DNA from: Novosphingobium sp.
GTDB taxonomy: Bacteria > Pseudomonadota > Alphaproteobacteria > Sphingomonadales > Sphingomonadaceae
Reading direction: 5' to 3'
Assembly: GCA_017745295.1 (NCBI GenBank)
Contig: JAGHZR010000019.1
Span: forward strand, 1 to 64,000
DNA length: 64,000 nt
The position numbers and the translations under genes were made by a program. Under the pieces are notes generated by a model. That model searched no databases. It had not been told where the DNA came from and saw only the letters and a program-made list of their open reading frames with translations. Within the stretch, counting starts at the first letter, position 1, and every line of letters starts with the position of its first letter. Shown piece by piece: positions 55,835 to 64,000 of the stretch.

Positions 55835-57195
55835 ACCTTGCTGCCCGGAAGCGAGCGGCGGAAGTTTTCGAGGTCGCGCGGGGAAATCTCGATGGCCATG
55901 CCCTTGGGCAGGTCGAGCAGGCGGAACGGGCCGTAGGAGGTGCGGATCAGGCGGCTGACCTGAAGGCCGAGATGCTCCAGCACGCGGCGCACTTCGCGGT
56001 TCTTGCCTTCGGTCAGGGTCATTTCGATCCACTGGTTGCGCCCGGTGCGGCGCTCCATGTTGGCGTCGATCTTGCCGTAGACGACGCCTTCGATCTCGAT
56101 GCCCTCGATCAGGTCTTCGAGCTGCGCCTGCGAGATATCGCCGAAGGTACGCGCGCGGTAGGTGCGCGGCACGCCGGTGGCGGGCAGTTCCAGCTCGCGC
56201 TTGAACGTGCCGTCGTTGGTCAGGAGCAGCAGGCCCTCGGTGTTGAGGTCGAGGCGGCCGATCGGCATTACCCGGCCGCTGCCTTCGGGCAGGGCATTGC
56301 GCAGCGCGGTGTAGATCGTCGGACGGCCGGCGGGGTCACGCTCGGCGGTGAGCAGGCCGGCGGGCTTGTGGAAGGCGAAGAGGCGGGTTTCTTCCGCATC
56401 CTGCACCGGATTGCCGTCCACGGTGATGCCGCGCAGGCTGGTGAGCACGGTCGAGGGGGTCTCGATGACATCGTCGCCCAGCTTGACGCGGCCCTCGATG
56501 ATCAGGCGCTCGACCTCGCGGCGGCTGGCGACACCGGCGCGGGCGAGCAGCTTGGCGATGCGTTCGCCTTCGCGCACCGGCATTCCGGGCGTCTTCGGCG
56601 TGGGTGCGGCAGCCTGCGGAGCCGCACGGGGCGGCTTGCGGCGGGGGCGCTCGGCGTCCGAATACCGGGTATCGGCGGAACGGGGACCGCCGCGCGCGGC
56701 ATAGGCGCCGCCGCGCGGGGTGAATTCGCCGGAGCGGGCGCCGGGGGCTCGGCGCGGTGCGCCGTCACGGGCAGGGCGCTCGCCGCGGGCAGGGCCTTCG
56801 TCACGGAACGGTCGTTCGCCGCGGGCCGGGCGTTCCGTGCGGCTCGGGCGTTCGTCCCGCGAGCGCCGTTCGTCGCGGACGGGGCGTTCGTTGCGGCCGA
56901 AGATTTCGCCGCGATCGCTGCGCCCGCCGCGAGCCGGGCGGTCGTCCCGCGCCGAGCGGGTATCGCGCGAAACGCCGTCGCGAGGACCACGGCCACGTCC
57001 GCCGTTTTCGTCCCGGCGACCGTCCTCGCGCCCGGCTCCGTCGGCGCCGCGCCGACCTCCGGGGCCTGAATGGGCGTTATAGCGGCTGCCGGAGCCGGTG
57101 CCTGAACCGGTACGGGCGGGGCCACGGGAAGAGCCGCCATCGCGGTAGGAGCCGCCGCGCTTCGGGCCGCCGGACTTGAAAGGAGGTTTGGACAT
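55831..57195 (-). CDS. rRNA pseudouridine synthase (RluB/RsuA family) with a long disordered N-terminal extension
   Basis: This is a 454-residue pseudouridine synthase. Residues about 1-205 are low-complexity and rich in Arg, Gly, Asp, Glu and Ser with repeated RDERP, ARGERP and SRDERP units. The S4 RNA-binding domain follows (KLLARAGVASRREVERLI), then the catalytic domain with the active-site Asp in GRLDLNTEGLLLLTND, plus TYRAR and NREVRRVLEHLGLQVSRLIR. Family members modify 23S or 16S rRNA. The repeat-rich extension is much longer than in E. coli RluB. The start at 57195 fits; a slightly longer frame exists. Coupled to rsmD. Confidence 0.93.
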   Translation of the reverse strand: MSKPPFKSGGPKRGGSYRDGGSSRGPARTGSGTGSGSRYNAHSGPGGRRGADGAGREDGRRDENGGRGRGPRDGVSRDTRSARDDRPARGGRSDRGEIFGRNERPVRDERRSRDERPSRTERPARGERPFRDEGPARGERPARDGAPRRAPGARSGEFTPRGGAYAARGGPRSADTRYSDAERPRRKPPRAAPQAAAPTPKTPGMPVREGERIAKLLARAGVASRREVERLIIEGRVKLGDDVIETPSTVLTSLRGITVDGNPVQDAEETRLFAFHKPAGLLTAERDPAGRPTIYTALRNALPEGSGRVMPIGRLDLNTEGLLLLTNDGTFKRELELPATGVPRTYRARTFGDISQAQLEDLIEGIEIEGVVYGKIDANMERRTGRNQWIEMTLTEGKNREVRRVLEHLGLQVSRLIRTSYGPFRLLDLPKGMAIEISPRDLENFRRSLPGSKV

Positions 57196-57295
57196 TCGCC
57201 CGCCCATACCTGTTGATCGCCGCTTCATCCAGCCTTCCCTTCGGGAAACCATGCGTTAGGGTCGCCGGCGGTTCGCTCACGATGGAGAAAACGGG

Positions 57296-58969
57296 ATGTC
57301 TGAAGCCACTGCTGCCCCGAAACCCGGCTGGGGGGCGGTGATTCGCGCTTTGGGCAATCGCAAGACCGGCTTCATGGCCGTCTTCGGATTCGCGGCGGGC
57401 CTGCCCTATTCGCTGCTGCTCGGCACGCTCTATGCCTGGCTCTCCGACGCGCATGTCGATCTGGAGACGATGGGCGTGTTCTCGCTGATCGGGCTGGCCT
57501 ATGCCTTCAAGTTCCTCTGGTCCCCCGCGCTCGACCGCATCGACCTGCCGGTGCTGCGGCGCCTCGGACGGCGCAAGCAGTGGATCGTCACCGCGCAGGT
57601 CCTGCTCGGCATCATTCTCGTGACGCTGTCGCAGCTCGATCCGGTGGCGGCGCTGGGGCTGTTCTCGCTGCTTGCCGGGATCGGGGCGTTTGCCTCGGCC
57701 ACGCAGGATATCGCCATCGACGCCTGGCGCGTCGATGTGGCGGACGAGGTCGCGACGATCGACATGCTCTCGACCGTGTTCCAGATGGGCTACCGCATCG
57801 CCGCGCTGGTCGGCGGAGCGCTGGCGCTGATCCTGGCCGAGCGCATCGGCTGGACTTCGGTGTTCCTCGTCATGGGCCTGATCCTCGTGGTGGCGGGCGT
57901 GGTCTGCCTCTTCGCGCCCGATGCCGACGCCACCGCACCGAGCGCCGAGGACCGCGACGAACTGCTCGAACTGCGCGAGGCAGGGCAGATCAGCCCGCGT
58001 GTGCGCGGCATCGCGCTGGGGCTGGTCGGCCTCCTCTGGGGCTGGGCGCTGGTGACGGTCGGCTTGTTCATGGTGCGCTCGCTCGGCAGCGATCCGGGCT
58101 CGCGACCGGATGCGGTGGACTTCGTGGCCAAGACCGGTCCGCTAATCGTCGTCGCGACGATCATCCTGCCTGCCGCGATCGCCGCCGTGCTCGTCTGGTT
58201 ACAGCGCAGCGGACGGCATCTCCTGCCCGAGGCCGTGCCGCATGAGGGCAGCGGCTCGCGCGCGGCGGACCATCTTTATCGCGCGCTGATCCTGCCGCTG
58301 ACCGAGCTGGTCGGGCGCATGGGCTGGGGCCTCGTGCTGGCACTGGCGCTGGTACTGACCTACCGCCTCTGCGATTCGATCTGGGGAACCTTCGCCTATC
58401 CGTTCTATCTCGGCGAATTGAAGTACACGAAGGACGAGGTGGCGATCGCCTCCAAGTTCTTCGGCGTCGGTGCGATCGTGCTGGGGCTGGCCCTGGGCGG
58501 CACGCTGCTGACGGTGGTGGGCCGCATGGCGACGCTGACGCTCGGCGCCGTGCTTGCCGCCGCGACGAACCTGCTCTACGCGGACCTTGCCCTCGGCGGC
58601 GCGCGCATGGCGGTGATTGCCGACGTTCTCGGCGTCAGCTGGCTGGTCGAACAACTCGGCGGCCAGCCGCGCCTCGGCACGCTGATGGTGACCATCGGCA
58701 TGGAAAACCTGGCGACCGGCATTGCCGGGGCGGCCTATATCGCCTGGCTCTCGTCGATCGTCTCGAAGGGCTACAGCGCGGTGCAATATGCGCTGCTGTC
58801 GTCGCTGACCCTGCTGGTCGGCACACTGGGGCGCGGCGCGCTGGGCCAGCTTATCCAGGAGCAGGGCTATTACCGGATGTTCGTGCTCGTCACCTGGATC
58901 GGCACGATCGCGATCGTCCTGTGCCTGCTCGAATGGTGGCGGGTGGCCCGCAAGAAGTCTGCGGCTTAA
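57296..58969 (+). CDS. AmpG-like MFS transporter
   Basis: This is a 557-residue inner membrane transporter with about 14 hydrophobic helices. Diagnostic AmpG-type features are AVFGFAAGLPYSLLLGTLYAWLSD near the start and SATQDIAIDAWRVDVADE in helix 4, plus DRIDLPVLRRLGRRKQWI. AmpG proteins import anhydro-muropeptides for cell wall recycling; this may do the same, with a longer central loop (about 195-225) and C-terminal part than E. coli AmpG. It overlaps the convergent folC by four bases and is divergent from the pseudouridine synthase gene. Confidence 0.85.
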   Translation: MSEATAAPKPGWGAVIRALGNRKTGFMAVFGFAAGLPYSLLLGTLYAWLSDAHVDLETMGVFSLIGLAYAFKFLWSPALDRIDLPVLRRLGRRKQWIVTAQVLLGIILVTLSQLDPVAALGLFSLLAGIGAFASATQDIAIDAWRVDVADEVATIDMLSTVFQMGYRIAALVGGALALILAERIGWTSVFLVMGLILVVAGVVCLFAPDADATAPSAEDRDELLELREAGQISPRVRGIALGLVGLLWGWALVTVGLFMVRSLGSDPGSRPDAVDFVAKTGPLIVVATIILPAAIAAVLVWLQRSGRHLLPEAVPHEGSGSRAADHLYRALILPLTELVGRMGWGLVLALALVLTYRLCDSIWGTFAYPFYLGELKYTKDEVAIASKFFGVGAIVLGLALGGTLLTVVGRMATLTLGAVLAAATNLLYADLALGGARMAVIADVLGVSWLVEQLGGQPRLGTLMVTIGMENLATGIAGAAYIAWLSSIVSKGYSAVQYALLSSLTLLVGTLGRGALGQLIQEQGYYRMFVLVTWIGTIAIVLCLLEWWRVARKKSAA

Positions 58970-60261
58970 TCCGGCACTTCGTCGTTGGCCTTGAGGACCA
59001 CGCCCGCGAGATAGAGCGATCCGGCGATCAGCACCGGCAGGCCGTCGTCCGGCAGGTCGGCGAGTGCGTCCGCAACGCTGTCGGCAGCGCGGGCCGCGGG
59101 GCCGAAGCTGGCCGGGCCGTGGCAATCGTGACCCGGCACCGGCACCGCGCGGATGCTGGCGATGCTCTGTTCCAGAGGGGCGGTGAGGGCGCGCGGGTCC
59201 TTGTTCGCCAGCATGCCGATCACAAGGTGAAGCCGCTGTCCCGTGAAATGGCGGGCGATGGCGATTCCGGCATCGGGATTGTGGCCGCCGTCGAGCCAGA
59301 CTTCGCGGGTACCGGCATGGCCGGTGAGGGGGCCACCCGAAAGGTGCTGGAGGCGGGCAGGCCAATGCGCCGCGCGGAGGCCTTCCGCCAGCGCTTCGGG
59401 TGAGACTGTGACCTGGTCCTGATGCCGCAGGATGGCGACGGCCAGCGCGGCATTCTCGGCCTGATGCGTGCCCGGCAGCGTGGGGAGCGGCAGGACGAGT
59501 TCGCCGTGGCGGTCCGAATATTCGATCACGTCGCTCAACGCAGCGTCCCAGTCGCGCCCGCGCATGTGCAGGGCCGCACCGGCGGCCAGCGCCGCGCGTT
59601 CGATTTCCAGCGTGGCGCTTTCCGGATAGGCCAGCGTCACGAGCGGCGCGGGGCCGCGCACGATCCCGGCCTTCTCGAAAGCGATGCGGGCGAGCGGTTC
59701 TTCCGGGGCGCCGTCTTCGGGGCGCAGGAGGAACGCCTCATGGTCGATGCCGAGCGTGACGATGCCGCAGGCCGCCGGATGGTCGAGGACATTGGTGGCA
59801 TCGAGGCGGCCGCCGAGGCCGACTTCGATCACGCAGGCATCGGCCGGTTCCCGCGCGAAGGCGAGGAAGATCGCCGCCGTCGTCACTTCGAAGAAGCTGG
59901 GGCCAAGGTCTTCGCCCGCGTCGAGCACTTCGCGCAGCAGGTCGGCCAGCATTTCGTCCGAGATCAGCTTGCCGCCAAGGCGAATGCGCTCGTTGTAGCG
60001 GACCAGATGCGGCTTGGTGGCGGAATGGACTTTCAGGCCCTGCGCTTCGAGCATGAAGCGCAAGTAAGTGCAGGTCGATCCCTTGCCGTTGGTCCCGGCG
60101 ACATGGAAGGTCGGGGGGAGATGCCTGTGCGGATTGCCCAGCCGGTCGAGCAGCGCATGGATCGTCTCCAGTCCCAGACGCCCCTGCGGGATCGAGAGCG
60201 CGGCGAGTCGGTCAAGCTGGGCCTGAACGCGCGGGTCTTCGGAAACGGCGAAGTCTTTCAT
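58966..60261 (-). CDS. folC: Bifunctional dihydrofolate synthase / folylpolyglutamate synthase
   Basis: This is a 431-residue Mur-ligase-type enzyme that adds glutamate to dihydropteroate and folates. The ATP-binding loop HVAGTNGKGST, the conserved SATKPHLVRYNERI, VIEVGLGGRLDATN and LGIDHEAFL are visible. The start at 60261 (MKDFAVSED) is used; in-frame sequence upstream enters the terminator-like hairpin. It follows trpA on the same strand, a common folC neighbourhood. A hairpin with a T-tract directly upstream suggests attenuation or separate initiation. Confidence 0.93.
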   Translation of the reverse strand: MKDFAVSEDPRVQAQLDRLAALSIPQGRLGLETIHALLDRLGNPHRHLPPTFHVAGTNGKGSTCTYLRFMLEAQGLKVHSATKPHLVRYNERIRLGGKLISDEMLADLLREVLDAGEDLGPSFFEVTTAAIFLAFAREPADACVIEVGLGGRLDATNVLDHPAACGIVTLGIDHEAFLLRPEDGAPEEPLARIAFEKAGIVRGPAPLVTLAYPESATLEIERAALAAGAALHMRGRDWDAALSDVIEYSDRHGELVLPLPTLPGTHQAENAALAVAILRHQDQVTVSPEALAEGLRAAHWPARLQHLSGGPLTGHAGTREVWLDGGHNPDAGIAIARHFTGQRLHLVIGMLANKDPRALTAPLEQSIASIRAVPVPGHDCHGPASFGPAARAADSVADALADLPDDGLPVLIAGSLYLAGVVLKANDEVPD

Positions 60262-60273
60262 GGCATCCGTCCG

Positions 60274-60316
60274 GAAAAAGAACATCGCGGCAAGCCTTGG
60301 CGGCTGCCGCGATGTT
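60274..60316 (-). terminator. Terminator-like hairpin between trpA and folC
   Basis: On the minus strand the perfect 12-bp arms AACATCGCGGCA and TGCCGCGATGTT enclose a 12-nt loop and are followed by CTTTTTCC. It lies 48 nt past trpA and ends only 13 nt before the folC start codon, so folC expression would require read-through, anti-termination or an internal start. Confidence 0.8.
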
Positions 60317-60363
60317 GGAATTGCTGCGTCGTCATGCTTTGCGCAATGACGAAATTTGAAGGA

Positions 60364-61158
60364 TCAGCGCGCGGCGTGAACCGCTTCGGCCAGCGCGGAG
60401 GTCAGTGCACGCAGATGCTCGGGCGCTTCGTTGCCGTGTTGCTTGACCAGATCGACCAGCGCCGAGCCGACGACCACGCCGTCTGCGACTTTGGCGATCG
60501 CGCTCGCCTGCTCGGGCGTGCGCACGCCGAAACCGACGGCGACGGGGATGGTGCTGGCGGCCTTGAGCTTCGCCACGGCATCCTCGATCGAGCCTTGCGC
60601 CGCCTGCTGCATGCCGGTCACGCCCGCGACCGAGACGTAATAGAGGAAGCCAGAGGAGCCTTCGAGCACGGCCGGAAGGCGCGTGGCATCGGTGGTCGGG
60701 GTGGCGAGGCGGATCAGCGAAACGCTCTTCTCGCGAAGGGCAGGGCCGAGTTCGGCATCTTCCTCGGGCGGAATGTCGACGCAGATCACGCCGTCGACAC
60801 CGGCCTTGGCGCATTCGTTCGCGAACCAGTCCGCGCCGCGCGCGATCATCGGGTTGGCGTAACCCATAAGCACCAGCGGCACTTGCGGATGACGCGCGCG
60901 GAATTCGCTGGCCATGCGGAAGATGTCGGCGGTCTTCGTGCCCGCGTCGAGGCTGCGGATGTTCGCTTCCTGGATCGCCGGGCCGTCGGCCATCGGATCG
61001 GTGAAGGGCATGCCGAGTTCGATCACGTCGGCACCGCCTTCGACGAGCGCATCGAGATTGGCGGCGGTGTCGCCGTCACCCCCGGTGATGAAGCAGACGA
61101 GTGCCGCCCGGCGCTTTCCGTTAATTTCTTTGGCGAATGCGGTTTCGAAGCGGGTCAT
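60364..61158 (-). CDS. trpA: Tryptophan synthase alpha subunit
   Basis: This 264-residue TIM-barrel subunit cleaves indole-3-glycerol phosphate to indole, which passes to TrpB. Catalytic Glu is in GADVIELGMPFTDPMADG and catalytic Asp follows in ICVDIPPEED; the phosphate-binding loop is GFGVRTPEQA. The start lies three bases after the trpB stop, with its ribosome binding site inside trpB, so the two are translationally coupled. Confidence 0.97.
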   Translation of the reverse strand: MTRFETAFAKEINGKRRAALVCFITGGDGDTAANLDALVEGGADVIELGMPFTDPMADGPAIQEANIRSLDAGTKTADIFRMASEFRARHPQVPLVLMGYANPMIARGADWFANECAKAGVDGVICVDIPPEEDAELGPALREKSVSLIRLATPTTDATRLPAVLEGSSGFLYYVSVAGVTGMQQAAQGSIEDAVAKLKAASTIPVAVGFGVRTPEQASAIAKVADGVVVGSALVDLVKQHGNEAPEHLRALTSALAEAVHAAR

Positions 61159-61161
61159 CGA

Positions 61162-62403
<1,242 letters not shown>

Positions 62404-62479
62404 GATCAGGCCGATTGGCAGAGCGGCGCTGGCAAGTCCAGCACGTAAGAAGCCTTGGGTTCGCCCTATCCCTTTTCAA

Positions 62480-62494
62480 TTGCAAAGCTTGCAA
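62480..62494. promoter_or_regulatory. Paired TTGCAA elements in the trpB / beta-barrel gene gap
   Basis: TTGCAA-N3-TTGCAA lies about 80 nt upstream of trpB and 150 nt upstream of the beta-barrel gene. Each half is itself palindromic. An AT-rich stretch with TATAAA at 62558-62563, on the plus strand, may be the beta-barrel gene -10 region. Both are candidate regulatory elements only. Confidence 0.3.
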
Positions 62495-62647
62495 CAGGCA
62501 TAACTGCATTGGCAACATAGTGTCTGTAAGTGGCAGTTTCGTGACGATTTCCCGTAATTATAAAATTTTCGTTCATCTGAGAGAAAGGTTGGGGGGAGCA
62601 GCGGGGCGCTCCCGGTGAGGGCCGGGAACATACTGGAGTTTAAGAAT

Positions 62648-63115
62648 ATGCGTATTGCACTCGTTTCGCTCGCCGCGGTTGCTGCCGTGGCCGCCGCCAC
62701 CCCCGCTCTGGCCAACGAAGCGCGCGTCGAAGCCCGCACCGGCATCATCTGGAACGGCAGCGACAGCGAAGCAGTCGGCGGCGTTGCAGTCGGTTACGAC
62801 TACGACCTGGGCGAAAAGTTCTTCGTGGGCGTTGAAGGTTCGGCAGACAAGATCCTGGCCGACAACTACCGCGTTTCGTGGGGCGTCGGCGGCCGCGCCG
62901 GCTTCAAGGTCACCCCGACCACCAAGCTCTATGCCAACTCGACCTGGCAGTCGAAGTACAGCAAGTTCGGCAACAGCGCCGTTGCTGTCGGCGGTGGCGT
63001 CGAGCAGGCCCTGAACGACCGCTTCTACGGCAAGGTCGAATACAAGCACCTGCTGATCGGCGACAACACCCCCGACGCAGACGTCGGCCTGGTCGGCGTT
63101 GGCGTGAAGTTCTGA
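62648..63115 (+). CDS. Outer membrane beta-barrel protein
   Basis: This 155-residue exported protein has a signal peptide (MRIALVSLAAVAAVAAATPALA) and a mature part with alternating hydrophobic strands, for example GGVAVGYDYDLGEKFFVGVEG and FYGKVEYKHLLIG, ending in VGVKF. The terminal Phe is the outer membrane insertion signal read by BamA. About eight strands are expected, as in small OmpA/Opa-like barrels. GGAG precedes the ATG at 62648. It is inserted between trpF and trpB, transcribed in the opposite direction, and followed by two hairpins. Likely an abundant porin-like or structural outer membrane protein. Confidence 0.85.
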   Translation: MRIALVSLAAVAAVAAATPALANEARVEARTGIIWNGSDSEAVGGVAVGYDYDLGEKFFVGVEGSADKILADNYRVSWGVGGRAGFKVTPTTKLYANSTWQSKYSKFGNSAVAVGGGVEQALNDRFYGKVEYKHLLIGDNTPDADVGLVGVGVKF

Positions 63116-63121
63116 TCGGAT

Positions 63122-63158
63122 TTCGGCCCGACGCAGCTACCGAGTTCGTCGGGCCGAA
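63122..63158 (+). terminator. First hairpin after the beta-barrel gene
   Basis: The perfect 12-bp arms TTCGGCCCGACG and CGTCGGGCCGAA enclose a 13-nt loop, seven nucleotides after the stop. There is no T-tract, so it may be a 3'-end stabilising structure. Confidence 0.6.
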
Positions 63159-63201
63159 GCCCGTATAAGGAATCCGCTCTGCAAGGAGCGTAAGCCAGGG
63201 A

Positions 63202-63235
63202 AGGGCGGTCTATGAGGGGCCGCCCTTTCTTGTTG
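63202..63235 (+). terminator. Terminator between the beta-barrel gene and trpF
   Basis: The stem AAGGGCGG / CCGCCCTT encloses an 11-nt loop and is followed by TCTTGTTG on the plus strand, marking the end of the barrel transcription unit. Confidence 0.7.
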
Positions 63236-63247
63236 TGTGTGAACCTC

Positions 63248-63898
63248 TCAGAAGTCCGAGGCGCTGCGCACGGCGCGCGCGAAGGCTTCGATGCGGTCGA
63301 GGTCCTTGACCCCCGGTGCGCTTTCGACGCCCGATGAGGTGTCCACCAGCGGCGTACCGGTAAGCCGGATGGCCTCCGCGACGTTATCCGGGTTCAGCCC
63401 TCCGGCCAGACCCCAGGCCACAGGGCCTTCCCAGTTCGCCACCAGCTTCCAGTCGAAGCTGAGGCCCATGCCGCCGGGCAGGGTTCCCTTCGGCGTCTTG
63501 GCATCAAACAGCACGAGATCGACGGCGCCCGCATAAGCGCTCGCCCGGGCGGCATCTTCCGCCGTTGCGACCGATAGCGCCTTCCACACGGGAATGCCGA
63601 AGCGGGCGCGAAGCTGGGCCGCGCGTTGCGGCGTTTCGCTGCCGTGAAGCTGGAGCGTGTCGAGCCGGGCGCTGGCGACGGCCTCGGCGATCGCGGCGTC
63701 ATCGGCATCGACGAAGAGGCCGACCCTCCCGATCCGTCCCTCCGCCCGATCCGACAGCAAGGCGGCCTCGGCCGGGGTGACGTTGCGGGGGCTCCTGGGG
63801 AAGAACACGAATCCGGCATGAGCGGCGCGCGCGCGAATCGCGGCTTCGAGGGATTCGGGAGTGCTTATCCCGCAGATCTTGATCGCCGCAGTTGGCAT
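63248..63898 (-). CDS. trpF: Phosphoribosylanthranilate isomerase
   Basis: This 216-residue TIM-barrel isomerase acts just before indole-glycerol phosphate synthase in tryptophan synthesis. The catalytic cysteine is in IKICGIST, followed by GFVFFPRSPRNV, LQLHGSE, the catalytic Asp in LVLFDAK and the C-terminal GLNPDNVAEAI. The start at 63898 (MPTAAIKICG) has GGAA upstream. It is divergent from a secreted-protein gene and is separated from trpBA by the outer membrane barrel gene. Confidence 0.96.
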   Translation of the reverse strand: MPTAAIKICGISTPESLEAAIRARAAHAGFVFFPRSPRNVTPAEAALLSDRAEGRIGRVGLFVDADDAAIAEAVASARLDTLQLHGSETPQRAAQLRARFGIPVWKALSVATAEDAARASAYAGAVDLVLFDAKTPKGTLPGGMGLSFDWKLVANWEGPVAWGLAGGLNPDNVAEAIRLTGTPLVDTSSGVESAPGVKDLDRIEAFARAVRSASDF

Positions 63899-63945
63899 GT
63901 CGCGTTTCCGGCCTAGATTGCAGTCCCGAAGCAAGGGGACCGACG

Positions 63946-64000
63946 ATGAACAGACTGGGCCGCTATCTAGTGCCATTTGCCGCCGCCGCAATGCTGGCAG
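63946..64000 (+). CDS. Start of an exported protein (truncated by the window edge)
   Basis: Eighteen codons are visible: MNRLGRYLVPFAAAAMLA, a signal-peptide-like start with a positive N region and an alanine-rich core. AAGGGG precedes the ATG. Its identity cannot be determined. It diverges from trpF with 47 nt between. Confidence 0.55.
   Translation, partial: MNRLGRYLVPFAAAAMLA

Overview
The window looks like a chromosomal segment of a high-GC alphaproteobacterium in the Sphingomonadaceae, most likely Novosphingobium or a close relative. The evidence is the set of proteins: a CtrA-inhibitor SciP (DUF1153), the ClpXP regulator CpdR, a SapC-family protein, a eukaryotic-type NADP isocitrate dehydrogenase, and a sphingomonad-type DnaE with a degenerate PHP motif. 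The repeat built on TTCGACAAGCTCAG, which is common in sphingomonads, also fits. Coding density is high. I see no prophage, insertion sequence, CRISPR array, rRNA operon or plasmid backbone, so this is essentially core genome with small accessory or regulatory points of interest.

Layout. 1-8.3 kb: the end of rpoA, dgkA, rplQ, a secreted prolyl oligopeptidase, a TRIC-type membrane protein, a P450, ligA and the cell-cycle gene sciP. 8.5-12.4 kb: prmA, then sdhC-sdhD-sdhA without sdhB. 12.8-18.9 kb: an HdeD-like membrane protein, a BlaI/BlaR1 pair with its own operator, an orphan periplasmic protein and two peptidases. 19-26.8 kb: guaB, rsmB, a TPR protein, rppH, 2-oxoacid:ferredoxin oxidoreductase (korA-korB) and a PAP2 phosphatase. 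26.8-35.3 kb: photolyase, cyclopropane fatty acid synthase, PilZ, SDR, purF, lolC-lolD, and a small protein plus glutathione peroxidase operon. 35.3-46.3 kb: RcnB-like protein, dnaE, a small membrane protein, a radical SAM protein, a TetR regulator with a TauD-like dioxygenase, icd, tRNA-Val(GAC), cpdR and an N-formylglutamate amidohydrolase. 46.3-64 kb: a putative small RNA, SapC, a GlcD-type flavoprotein, a DEAD-box helicase, a carboxylesterase, uvrD, rsmD and a pseudouridine synthase, ampG, folC, trpA-trpB, a beta-barrel protein, trpF and the start of a secreted protein.

How genes connect. Central carbon metabolism is represented by icd, korAB and sdhCDA, three consecutive steps of the TCA cycle in scattered loci. 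Cell-cycle control is represented twice: cpdR (CtrA proteolysis) and sciP (CtrA inhibition), with a perfect CtrA box upstream of sciP. Two promoters match the alphaproteobacterial general stress (EcfG) consensus. One drives the small protein/glutathione peroxidase operon. The other drives the photolyase and predicts a leaderless transcript. Envelope functions are spread throughout (LolCD, BlaR1, AmpG, SapC, the beta-barrel protein, PAP2, CFA synthase).

I did not find a clearly undescribed multi-gene system. The most novel-looking signals are a roughly 100-nt small RNA at 46361-46462 with a complete promoter/stem/CU-rich/terminator layout, several regulatory dyads, and a few uncharacterised small or secreted proteins.
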